Shown here: positions 1-7,780 of the stretch, piece by piece
Layout of the letters: each line of letters opens with the position of its first letter
Position numbering within the stretch: position 1 is the stretch's first letter
NCBI RefSeq assembly: GCF_002844595.1
Contig: NZ_PJNW01000024.1
Location: 1-44,436, forward strand
DNA length: 44,436 nt
Source: Pleomorphomonas diazotrophica
Lineage (GTDB): Bacteria; Pseudomonadota; Alphaproteobacteria; Rhizobiales; Pleomorphomonadaceae
Direction of reading: 5' to 3'
Translations under genes and position numbers: made by a program
Notes under the pieces: model-generated
Database searches by the model: none
What the model was told of the DNA's origin: nothing
The model's input: the letters and a program-made list of their open reading frames with translations, nothing else

Positions 1-198
1 GTAGATCTCGCCGTCATAGGTCCCGTGGGGATAGACGCCGCTCAGCACCTTCATCAGCGTCGACTTGCCGGCGCCATTTTCACCGCAGAGCGCGTGGATT
101 TCGCCTTCCTCTACCGAAAAGCTGACGTCGCTCAACGCCTTGACGCCTGGAAACGTCTTGGTGATGTTGCGCATCTCGAGGATCACGTTCGTGCTCAC
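1..198 (-). CDS. gguA: Sugar ABC transporter ATP-binding protein, N-terminal part (GguA-like)
   Basis: Only the first 66 codons lie in the window; the gene runs off the left edge. It would be the cytoplasmic ATPase that powers a monosaccharide importer. The visible protein starts at a GTG (196-198, minus strand) behind a good AAGGAG ribosome site and reads through a typical N-terminal ABC segment, with a Walker A motif GENGAGKST at about residues 38-46 followed by [10 protein letters not shown], the pattern of the XylG/MmsA/GguA sugar group. It lies downstream of the chvE-like binding-protein gene on the same strand, the same order as Agrobacterium chvE-gguA-gguB. The family call is firm; the specific gguA name rests on synteny with chvE. 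Confidence 0.85.
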   Translation of the reverse strand, partial: MSTNVILEMRNITKTFPGVKALSDVSFSVEEGEIHALCGENGAGKSTLMKVLSGVYPHGTYDGEIY

Positions 199-317
199 GC
201 GAGGCTCCTTTGTCCGCCGATCTCCGATGGGCGACAGGCAGAATGGTCTTGTTGTTGGTATGTTGCCGCCAGGGCGCCTCAGGGCGCACCGATCCGCGCA
301 GCGGGCAGACTTGAAGA

Positions 318-342
318 CCGCGCGGGAGAGACCCCCGCGCGG
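318..342 (-). terminator. Intergenic hairpin between binding protein and ATPase genes
   Basis: Perfect 9-bp arms (CCGCGCGGG and CCCGCGCGG) around a 7-nt loop, 24 nt past the chvE stop and before gguA. No T-run follows, so it is more likely an mRNA-stabilising or partial-termination hairpin, which commonly lets the binding protein be made in excess over the other ABC subunits, than a full terminator. Confidence 0.55.
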
Positions 343-365
343 AGAGTTGGGATATCAGAACCCGA

Positions 366-1427
366 TCAGAGGTCCGATTCCTTGTAGTAACCGGAGTCGA
401 TGACGATCTCCTTGTAGTTGTCCTTGGTGACCAGGACCGGCTTCAGCAGATAGGACGGAACGACCTTCACGCCGTTGTCATAGGTCTTGGTGTCGTTGAC
501 TTCGACTTCCTTGCCCTCGAGAGCCTGCGAGACCATCTTCACGGTCTGCTTGGCGAGCTCGCGGGTGTCCTTGAAGATCGTCGAATACTGCTCGCCGGCG
601 ATGATCGCCTTGACGGACGGCAGTTCGGCGTCCTGGCCGGACACATACGGCATCGGCGTGCCTTCGGTGCCGTAGCCGACGCCCTTCAGCGACGAGATGA
701 TGCCGATCGAGATGCCGTCATAGGGCGACAGCACGGCGTCGACATGCTTGTCGGTGTAGTTGGCCGACAGGATGTTGTCCATGCGGGCCTGGGCGGTGGC
801 GCCATCCCAACGCATCGTGGCGACCTGGGCGAACTCCGTCTGGCCCGACTGGACGACGAGCTTGCCGCTGTCGATGTAGGGCTTCAGGACGCTCATGGCG
901 CCATTGAAGAAGAAGGTGGCGTTGTTGTCGTCGGGCGAGCCGGCGAACAGTTCGATGTTGAACGGGCCCTTGCCGTCCTTGAGGCCGAGCGGGGTCTCGA
1001 GCGACGAGGCCTGGAGCACGCCGACCTGGAAGTTGTCGAAGGTCGAGTAGTAGTCGACGTTCGGCGAGTTGCGGATCAGGCGGTCGTAGGCGAACACCTT
1101 GACGCCGGCTTCATGGGCCTTGGCGAGGATGTCCGTCAGCGTCGTGCCGTCGATCGAGGCGACAACGAGGACGTTGACGCCCTTGGTCACCATGTTCTCG
1201 ATCTGGTTCAACTGGTTCGGGATATCGTCTTCAGCGTACTGAAGGTCGGTCTCGAAGCCGGCAGCCTGGAACTGCTCGACCATGCTGTGACCGTCGGAAA
1301 TCCAGCGCGACGAGGACTGCGTCGGCATGGCAATGCCAACCTTGCCCTTCTCGGCGGCGTAGGACGCGGTGGCCATGGCGGAGACGCCAATCACGAGCGT
1401 GGCAGCCAGAATCTTGGTAAGCTTCAT
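366..1427 (-). CDS. chvE: ChvE-type periplasmic multiple-sugar-binding protein
   Basis: Periplasmic receptor of a sugar ABC importer. In Agrobacterium, ChvE binds galactose, arabinose, glucose and related aldoses and also signals through VirA. The protein has a signal peptide of about 24 residues (Lys-rich start, hydrophobic core, ASYAA cleavage region) and a mature part that closely follows what I recall of ChvE, including [52 protein letters not shown] and VSGQDAE. Length (353 aa) is normal. The ATG at 1427 is preferred over an upstream in-frame ATG at 1442, because GGGGGAG sits just before it and the signal peptide then starts cleanly with MKLTK. The gene is first in an operon with the ATPase gene. 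Function in virulence sensing is not implied here; sugar uptake is the safe inference. Confidence 0.93.
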   Translation of the reverse strand: MKLTKILAATLVIGVSAMATASYAAEKGKVGIAMPTQSSSRWISDGHSMVEQFQAAGFETDLQYAEDDIPNQLNQIENMVTKGVNVLVVASIDGTTLTDILAKAHEAGVKVFAYDRLIRNSPNVDYYSTFDNFQVGVLQASSLETPLGLKDGKGPFNIELFAGSPDDNNATFFFNGAMSVLKPYIDSGKLVVQSGQTEFAQVATMRWDGATAQARMDNILSANYTDKHVDAVLSPYDGISIGIISSLKGVGYGTEGTPMPYVSGQDAELPSVKAIIAGEQYSTIFKDTRELAKQTVKMVSQALEGKEVEVNDTKTYDNGVKVVPSYLLKPVLVTKDNYKEIVIDSGYYKESDL

Positions 1428-2866
1428 TCTCTCCCCCTTCAATCCCGCAAGGGTTGGCGACCTGCCACGCCTCGTCGGGAATTCCGTGTGAGTTGGTGAC
1501 CAATTTCGTCAGGCGCTTGTCGCCCCTGACGTCCTCATAAAGCAGGACAGTCCCGCCTTATTCCCTTTTGGGGTCCGGCGACGGGCCGCCACCGGATCCG
1601 TTCCTTCCATCCACGCCGGCTGATGTCGGAGCAGGGGAAGGGCCTCCTTGATGCGATGGATGATCGACCGACCACCACCGCGGCGCCGCCCGCGATGGGC
1701 GGCGAACTCTGTCGTCCGGAACGCGTCCGGAAATGCGCATGCCAAAACCGCCCGGCGGGCGGCGCATGCATCCTGCACTCCCAGCGGCAGTTTCACCGAA
1801 ACCGCGCCGCTGTCCAGACCTCGCTCGTACCGACCATCGACTAACGCGATGGCGTGAACTCGAGGTCGGGCGCTGCCGGCTTGGCCGGCGCCGAGGACGG
1901 GAACGGTCTCGGGCGGGGAGGAGAATCCTCCCGCACTGACCTTCCTTGGGTCGCTGACGGTGACATCTTTGTCCGTGGACGAAATGCCTTGCCGGGAGAG
2001 ACCTGAACCCACTTTGTCGGAGCAATGAGCCGCAAACGACCGGGCAGTATCGACCTCAGGCCGCGCACTGCCACAGGCATCACGCTCACAACTCCCTGTC
2101 ATACCTGATTTTTCCCCCAAATCAGCCGGAATATCCGGTCCTCTTCCCAGGCGCCGGATCGACTTTATGTAATAGTTTAGCCAAGCGCCCTCAGCTTCGC
2201 AAGCCCCGCCTTTATCCGTGCAATCCCTTGCATTTTTGCCAGAGGGGAATACGGTGCTCGCCCAACATCTCGTAATTAAAAGAGAAAATTGGACTTTAGG
2301 AGAATTTTGAGCGGTTTTCAAAGAAGTTGCAATTATAAATTCGATTATCAAACAAAATTTTTATAGGTAAAGTACAAAAATTCAATTTTAACGGGATTGT
2401 GTCAGAATTTTCTCAATCTGAGGCGGTGTGCCATCTAACCGAACTTGGTCGTCAGTGCACTGCTACGTAGTCAGTTCTCCCGGAAGGTTGGCTTGGCTAA
2501 GGGCTTCATTCAGATGAAGCATGACAGAATCGTCCATGTTTTGATGAACGTTTCGGTCAGCCAAATGCCCCGAAAACGTTGGCGGACGATGGAAGGAGCT
2601 TGGCCTGGGCCACGAAGCGCGTGGATGGCGCTCGAAAACAGCATACGGCGCCTCACCCGCTGTCTCCTCACGGAGGCTGCGTCCAGCTTGGCGATCCTAC
2701 CGAAAATTGTTTCCCAACCCGGCGATCGACAGCCGCAGCTGACTGAGTTGGGGCGCGATCCGGCATCGCAAATGGGGCAAAAGGGAATGAGTCCGCCCTC
2801 AGGGCGGAGTTGGCGACAGCCGTCGCGGTCGCCTCCGGCAGTTCGGGAAGAAAAAGTGGGCGCCGA
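1428..2866. other. Gene-poor intergenic region with AT-rich block
   Basis: About 1.4 kb between chvE and the end of glmU in which no frame gives a protein I can recognise. The open frames here (for example minus 1509-2351 and plus 2445-3116) lack recognisable motifs, and the latter runs antisense into glmU. Base composition changes sharply: about 2230-2420 is strongly AT-rich with repeated AATT/TTTT tracts, unlike its surroundings. Possible readings are a long regulatory region for chvE, a decayed gene or insertion, or a small RNA locus. Nothing in the sequence decides between these. Confidence 0.5.
1507..1531. promoter_or_regulatory. Inverted repeat upstream of chvE
   Basis: Arms CGTCAGGCGC (1507-1516) and GCCCCTGACG (1522-1531) are reverse complements at 9 of 10 positions around a 5-nt centre, about 80 bp upstream of the chvE start codon. 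It could be an operator for a sugar-responsive regulator or a hairpin in the 5' leader. No regulator can be assigned from the sequence. Confidence 0.4.
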
Positions 2867-4234
2867 TCAGCCGCCCGACTTGGACGCTGCCTTCCTGGCG
2901 GCGAGAGCGGCCTTCTTGGCCGCCCCCATTCCCTCTTTCACCTCCTGGCGGGCACGCCCGAAAGCCATGGCATCACCGGGCACGTCGGCGGTGATCACCG
3001 ATCCGGCAGCGGTCAGCGCGTTGTCGCCCACCGTTACCGGCGCCACCATGACGGTATTGGAGCCGACGAAGACGTCGGCCCCGATGACCGTCTTATGCTT
3101 GAAGAAGCCGTCATAGTTGCAGGTGATGGTTCCCGCGCCGACATTGGTGCGGGCACCGATCGAGGCGTCGCCGATATAGGTGAGGTGATTGACCTTGGCG
3201 CCCTGGTCGACGCGGGCGTTCTTGATCTCGACGAAGTTGCCGACATGGACATTCTCCGCAAGATCGGCGCCCGGCCGCAGCCGCGAATAGGGCCCGACGA
3301 TCGCCCCGCCGCCGACCCTTGCGCCCTCGATGTGGCTGAAGGCGCGGATCGTCGCGCCCGACGCCACCGTGACGCCGGGTGCGAACACCACGTTGGGCTC
3401 CACGACCACGTCACGACCGAGCTTGGTGTCAAAGGAGAAGAACACCGTCTCCGGCGCCACAAGCGTCACGCCGGCGGCCATGGCCTCGGCGCGCATCCGC
3501 TGCTGGAAGATCGCTTCGGCGGCCGCAAGCTGGGCGCGGTCGTTGATGCCGACGAACTCATCTTCATCCTTGCCGATCACCGCCTCCGCCCTGAGGCCGC
3601 GCGCCGTCCCGACGGCAACGGCGTCGGTCAGATAATACTCGCCTTTGGCGTTCTCATTGCCGATCGCATCGAGCAGGTCCGGCAACAGGCCCGGCCGGAA
3701 GGCCATGATGCCCGAGTTGCAGAGACGGATCGACTTCGTCGCCGTGTCGGCATCCTTTTCCTCGACGATGGCAAGGAGTCGTCCTTCCTGGATGATCAGC
3801 CGGCCGTAGCCGGTCGGCGCATCCGTCGTGAAACCGAGCAGTGCGATGTCGGCACCGGCCGACAGCCGGTCGACGAGGCTGGCGATGGTGGCCGGTCGAA
3901 CGAGCGGCGTGTCCCCGAACAGCACGAGCACCGGACCGTGATGGGTGGCAAGCGCCTCGCGCGCCGCCAGCGCGGCGTGCGCCGTACCGAGCCGTTCCCG
4001 TTGTTCGAAGACCTGCGCATCCGGGGCAACCTTGCCGAGATGGGCGCGCACCCTGTCGGCGCCGGCGCCGATCACCACTGCGACACGGCTCGCCCCACCA
4101 GCACGGGCGCTTTCCAGCACAGCGTCGATGAGCGGCCGTCCGCCCACCGCGTGCAGCACCTTCGGCAGGTCGGATTTCATGCGCGTGCCTTCTCCGGCCG
4201 CAAGGACGACGGCGAGACAGGACGGATCGATCAT
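2867..4234 (-). CDS. glmU: Bifunctional N-acetylglucosamine-1-phosphate uridyltransferase / glucosamine-1-phosphate acetyltransferase
   Basis: Cytoplasmic enzyme making UDP-GlcNAc for peptidoglycan and lipopolysaccharide: the C-terminal half acetylates glucosamine-1-phosphate and the N-terminal half transfers UMP from UTP. The N-terminus carries the nucleotidyltransferase signature LAAGEGTRMKSDLPKVLH (about residues 10-27). The C-terminal left-handed beta helix shows hexapeptide repeats and the conserved stretch with VEIKNA, KVNHLTYIGD and GAGTITCNYDG. Length is 455 aa, normal for the family. The frame is open for 96 more codons upstream, but that extension is composition-driven sequence without family similarity, whereas the ATG at 4234 has GGGAGC before it and leads directly into the Rossmann-like start. 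glmS, often adjacent in related bacteria, is not in the window. The gene is divergent from the Nudix hydrolase gene. Confidence 0.97.
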   Translation of the reverse strand: MIDPSCLAVVLAAGEGTRMKSDLPKVLHAVGGRPLIDAVLESARAGGASRVAVVIGAGADRVRAHLGKVAPDAQVFEQRERLGTAHAALAAREALATHHGPVLVLFGDTPLVRPATIASLVDRLSAGADIALLGFTTDAPTGYGRLIIQEGRLLAIVEEKDADTATKSIRLCNSGIMAFRPGLLPDLLDAIGNENAKGEYYLTDAVAVGTARGLRAEAVIGKDEDEFVGINDRAQLAAAEAIFQQRMRAEAMAAGVTLVAPETVFFSFDTKLGRDVVVEPNVVFAPGVTVASGATIRAFSHIEGARVGGGAIVGPYSRLRPGADLAENVHVGNFVEIKNARVDQGAKVNHLTYIGDASIGARTNVGAGTITCNYDGFFKHKTVIGADVFVGSNTVMVAPVTVGDNALTAAGSVITADVPGDAMAFGRARQEVKEGMGAAKKAALAARKAASKSGG

Positions 4235-4463
4235 GGTGGGCTCCCAAACAACGGTTGCCGCATTTGGCCGAGGCGAGGGGCACCGGTCAAGCGCCGACCG
4301 CACCATCCTCACGGAACGGTGCTGAGGGGCCGACTGTTGCCCGCGCGCGACAGCGTCCGACGGCCGTTGGCGCTGGATCGGATCGATCGGCGTCGGACGC
4401 TGGCGGGCAGGTGAGCGGACGGCTATCAAGAACCGGATCGTTTGCGGCAGGGGAGATTGCAGA

Positions 4464-5072
4464 ATGGCCGACCAGTTGACCGAAAGCCATTTGCCTCCCG
4501 TGGCGGTCAAGGAACGGCGCACCGTTTACGATGGCTGGTTGACCCTCGATGTCGCGGTGCTCGAAACCACGGTGCATGGCGAGCCCCGCCTGGTGCGGCG
4601 CGAGGTGCACGACCATGGCGACGGCGCTGCCGTTCTGATCTACGATTCGCTTCGCCGGACCGCCGTGCTGGTTCGGCAGGTTCGTGCCGCCGCGCTGCTG
4701 GCCGACGGCCGCGGCATCACGCTCGAGGCCATCGCCGGCATTGTCGACGACGGCGAGGACGGCGAAACCACCGTGCGTCGCGAAGCCTGGGAAGAGGCTG
4801 GATGCGTCATCGGCAAGCTGGAGTTTCTGGGCCGCCCCTACGCCTCGCCGGGTTCGCTCACCGAGCGGGTCTGGCTTTATCTTGGTGAGATCGACGCATC
4901 GGCGCCACGCGGCAAGGGCGGTGGCCTCGCGGAGGAAAACGAGGAGATCGAGGTGGTCGAGCTGCCGCTGTCCGTGCTGGCGGACCTCGCCGATGGCGGC
5001 GAGGCGCTCGACATGAAGACGCACCTGCTCGTCGAGGCGCTTCGCCGGCGTCGGCCGGACCTGTTCGTCTGA
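4464..5072 (+). CDS. Nudix hydrolase (ADP-ribose / nucleoside-diphosphate-sugar pyrophosphatase type)
   Basis: Cytoplasmic hydrolase expected to cleave a nucleoside diphosphate linked to another moiety, such as ADP-ribose or GDP-mannose. A complete Nudix box is visible at about residues 93-115: G, five residues, E, seven residues, then REAWEEAGC, matching GX5EX7REUXEEXGU. The upstream region (RREVHDHGDGAAVLIYD) and the 202-aa length match the NudK/AdpP-like group rather than small MutT proteins. The ATG at 4464 has GGGGAG ten bases upstream. The exact substrate cannot be read from the sequence. The gene is divergent from glmU, whose product makes a nucleotide sugar; that link is suggestive only. 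Confidence 0.88.
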   Translation: MADQLTESHLPPVAVKERRTVYDGWLTLDVAVLETTVHGEPRLVRREVHDHGDGAAVLIYDSLRRTAVLVRQVRAAALLADGRGITLEAIAGIVDDGEDGETTVRREAWEEAGCVIGKLEFLGRPYASPGSLTERVWLYLGEIDASAPRGKGGGLAEENEEIEVVELPLSVLADLADGGEALDMKTHLLVEALRRRRPDLFV

Positions 5073-5085
5073 TCCGCCGCTTGCC

Positions 5086-6105
5086 TCAAGGACAGTCGGC
5101 GATGCGACCGGCCGGCACGTCCCGGCAGAGACGGTCGGCATCGATCCAGCCGGCCGTCAAAGCCAGGTCCAGCGCATCGACGGTAATGGTGAAGGGCTGG
5201 AGATGCAGTTCGTAGGTCGTTCCCTGTCCATCGTCGAGCGGTCTTGCCACCCCGAGTTCGCGCGGGGAGTGGCCGTAGGCCAGTAGCAGCGCCACGTCGG
5301 CCGTCTTGCGCGCCAGCGCCTCATGGTCCTCCCAGATGGTGGCCGTCTGCTGTCCTCGGGCGATGCGGTTGAGCGTTTCCGGGTCGCCCCCCTGACCGAC
5401 AACGGCGACCTTCTCGACGAGGCCCCGTTCCTCCAGCACCGAAATGGCCTCCCCAGCGCTGGCGTCGTCAGGGGTCAGCACCGCGTCGACGCTGTTGCGG
5501 GTGGCGTCGAGGATATTGCCGAAGGCGCGGCGGGCATTGAGCGACAGGCCCCCCGGCGTATAGGCCTCGCCGGCGATCCGGATCAGCCCGGCACTGATGG
5601 AATCCTTGAGGACGGCGATCTGCCCCGCGTAAAGACGCGCGGTCTGTGGGTCGTCGAAGTCTCCTTTCAACAGCACCCAGTCGCCGCGCGGTCGGGCCGC
5701 ATAGAGAGCCAGCGCCTGCAGCCGCCCGACGTCGGCCTGGTTGAAGCCGATGGAGAACACGCCGTCGAGCCCGATGGGCCGGTCGTAGCCGATCACCGGA
5801 ATGCCGGCGGCGACCGCCATCTGGATCGACGTTTCGAGGGCGCGCGGATCGACCGCCGCAACGACCAGCACATCGACGTGGGCGTCGATGAGGCTTTTGA
5901 CGTCGAGGATCTGCTTGGCGGCCGACAGTCGGGCGTCAGTCTCGATCACCGCGCCTGAGGCGGCCGACACGGCGCTGCGGATCGTTTCCGAATCCACCTT
6001 CCACTGGCGCGCGGTATCTCCCGGCCAGCTCACGCCGATGACCGGCGAGGCAATCGCCGCTTGGCAGAGCAGCCCGAAGGCGATGGCCGAAAGCACTCCC
6101 CGCAT
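5086..6105 (-). CDS. Periplasmic sugar-binding protein, type I fold, without adjacent ABC subunits
   Basis: Predicted exported receptor of the periplasmic binding protein type I group (XylF/RbsB-like). After a signal peptide ending near CQAAIAS, the protein shows family landmarks: VIGVSWPGDTARQWKVD, LIDAHVDVLVVAAVDP, IPVIGYDRPI, DAVLTPDDASAGEAIS and VVGQGGDPETL. Length is 339 aa. I chose the ATG at 6105, with GGGGGAAC upstream and the signal peptide directly after it, over more distal in-frame starts. No permease or ATPase gene adjoins it; the neighbours are a Nudix gene and a divergent ROK regulator. It may serve a transporter encoded elsewhere or act as a sensory binding protein. The ligand is unknown; a pentose or similar sugar is only a guess from the family. 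Confidence 0.8.
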   Translation of the reverse strand: MRGVLSAIAFGLLCQAAIASPVIGVSWPGDTARQWKVDSETIRSAVSAASGAVIETDARLSAAKQILDVKSLIDAHVDVLVVAAVDPRALETSIQMAVAAGIPVIGYDRPIGLDGVFSIGFNQADVGRLQALALYAARPRGDWVLLKGDFDDPQTARLYAGQIAVLKDSISAGLIRIAGEAYTPGGLSLNARRAFGNILDATRNSVDAVLTPDDASAGEAISVLEERGLVEKVAVVGQGGDPETLNRIARGQQTATIWEDHEALARKTADVALLLAYGHSPRELGVARPLDDGQGTTYELHLQPFTITVDALDLALTAGWIDADRLCRDVPAGRIADCP

Positions 6106-6485
6106 GCCGAAGACGTTCCCCCCGAAAGCCGTTCTCATGGGCGCGCGGACAATACGCGTGAGGCCCCGCGTTGTGAAGCGTGACGGCGCGCCTACTCGAC
6201 CCAATGATTATCTTTGAAGCTCAAAAAAAGCGTGGACCGGGGCAGGGGGTGGTGTCAATATCCGGTGCCGCTCTGAGCCGGCTGCTTTGGGGGGATGCAG
6301 GCTGGTACCGGCCAGCTGCGTCTTCGGATCGGCGGCATGGTGAGCGGCGGAGGAGCCTCGACAGGCAAGCTTCGGCTGAAGAGTGTTCCATCCGGCAGAC
6401 AGGCCGGGGAAGGCTCCCAGTAGCAATTAAGAGGGGCGCCGGAGACAGGGAAGACCTGCCCGGCGGTGGGAGGACAGGCGTTATC
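6106..6485. promoter_or_regulatory. Divergent promoter region between sugar-binding protein and ROK regulator
   Basis: 380 bp separating the two divergent start codons. It must contain both promoters. A short A/T-rich stretch occurs near 6205-6235, but I could not pick a convincing core promoter or a clear ROK operator palindrome. Confidence 0.45.
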
Positions 6486-7775
6486 ATGACCGTGCGTGGA
6501 GATGGGTCGCGGCGCGTTTCCGTCGGCAAGGCCGACAGCGATCATGTCAGGCGGCAGAACAGGTCGTTGGTCTTGTCGGCCCTGCGTCGGCGCGAACCGA
6601 TTGCCCGTGTCGATCTTGGCGCCGAAACGCATCTGTCGCCTGCAACCATCACCGCGATCACCGCCGACCTGATCGCCGAGGGGCTGGTCGAAGCGCGCGA
6701 CGACGAGGTGGAGAGCGGCGAAGCCCAGGCGGAGCCGGCGCGGCGCGGCCGCCCGCGCGTCATGCTGCGCCTCGATCCGACGGCCGGCTATGTGCTGGCG
6801 GCCAAGATCTCACGCGACAGCATCGTTCTGCAGCTTGCCGATTTCGACGGGCGGATCATCGACCGGCAGGAAGCCATCGTGCCGACCTACGAGGAGACGC
6901 GCGACGGCTTCCCGGTCAAGCTCGCCGGCCTGCTCGGCCGCATCGTCGCCGACAATGGCATCGATTTCCGTCAGGTGGCGGAGATCGCCATCGGCGCGCA
7001 AGGCTTCGTCGACACCAACACGGGATCGGTGATGTGGTCGCCCGCCTTCAGCGTCCGCGACATGCGCCTCGTCGAGCCGCTGAAGGCGTTGACCGGCCGC
7101 AACTGCATCCTCTCCAACGACGCCAACATGATCGCCCAGGCGCTGCATGAGGCCAACCCGGATATCTACAGCGGCACCTTCGCGGTGATCTTCGTCGATC
7201 AGGGCGTTGGGGCCGGCCTGTTCGTCGGCGATCGCCTGCACCATGGCGCCGCTGGTTCGGCCGCCGAGTTCGGCCACATGAATCACTTGCCAAACGGCGC
7301 GCTCTGCCAATGCGGCCGGCGCGGCTGCCTCGAGGCCTATATCGCCGACTACGCCATCCACCGGCAGGCGCTCGGTCTGCCGGAGGACGCGCCGCCGCTC
7401 AGCGTCCGGCCGACGCAGGGCGAGCTGATCGCCCATGAGGCCGCCGCCTATGCCGGCGACGAGGCGATGCGGGCCATCTATGATCGGGCGGGCGAAGCTC
7501 TGGGCTACGGGCTGGCGCGGCTGATGGCCCTGATCAACCCGAGCCGCATCGTGCTGACCGGCGGTTCGGTTCGCGCCTACCCGCTGTTCGAGGCGGGGTT
7601 GAAAGCGGCGATCGAATCGGCGCTGGTCGAGGATCTCCGCCGGTCGACGGTGATCGAGACGTTGCCCTGGCAGACCGACATGATCATGACCGGCCTCGTC
7701 TCCTACATGCTGACGCGCCTTGATCGCGAGGTCTTCGCCAATCCCGCCGAGGCCCGGCGGTTCCGGGTCGGCTGA
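6486..7775 (+). CDS. ROK-family transcriptional regulator (NagC/XylR type)
   Basis: Likely sugar-responsive repressor. The N-terminal ~80 residues form a winged helix-turn-helix (VRRQNRSLVLSALRRREPIARVDL.., then HLSPATITAITADLIAEGLV). The rest is a ROK sugar-kinase-like domain with DQGVGAGLFVGDRLHHG, the GxxxEFGHM segment and the zinc-binding cysteine motif CQCGRRGCLE at about residues 276-285. Length 429 aa is typical. The open frame extends far upstream, but the ATG at 6486 with GGGAGG ahead fits the family start. It is divergent from a sugar-binding protein gene, the usual arrangement for a local regulator and its target, so control of that gene is a reasonable inference. It ends 5 bp from the convergent RND permease gene. 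Confidence 0.9.
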   Translation: MTVRGDGSRRVSVGKADSDHVRRQNRSLVLSALRRREPIARVDLGAETHLSPATITAITADLIAEGLVEARDDEVESGEAQAEPARRGRPRVMLRLDPTAGYVLAAKISRDSIVLQLADFDGRIIDRQEAIVPTYEETRDGFPVKLAGLLGRIVADNGIDFRQVAEIAIGAQGFVDTNTGSVMWSPAFSVRDMRLVEPLKALTGRNCILSNDANMIAQALHEANPDIYSGTFAVIFVDQGVGAGLFVGDRLHHGAAGSAAEFGHMNHLPNGALCQCGRRGCLEAYIADYAIHRQALGLPEDAPPLSVRPTQGELIAHEAAAYAGDEAMRAIYDRAGEALGYGLARLMALINPSRIVLTGGSVRAYPLFEAGLKAAIESALVEDLRRSTVIETLPWQTDMIMTGLVSYMLTRLDREVFANPAEARRFRVG

Positions 7776-7780
7776 TCTCT

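Noticed and set aside
1509-2351. 280-codon minus-strand frame upstream of chvE
   Set aside because: No recognisable motif, uneven composition (AT-rich start, Arg-rich end), and no supporting ribosome site; left as unexplained intergenic DNA.
2810-4414. 534-codon plus-strand frame across glmU
   Set aside because: Antisense to glmU, whose catalytic motifs are unmistakable.
4235-4522. 96-residue N-terminal extension of GlmU
   Set aside because: Not part of the GlmU fold, overlaps the start of the divergent Nudix gene, and the internal ATG at 4234 has a better ribosome site.
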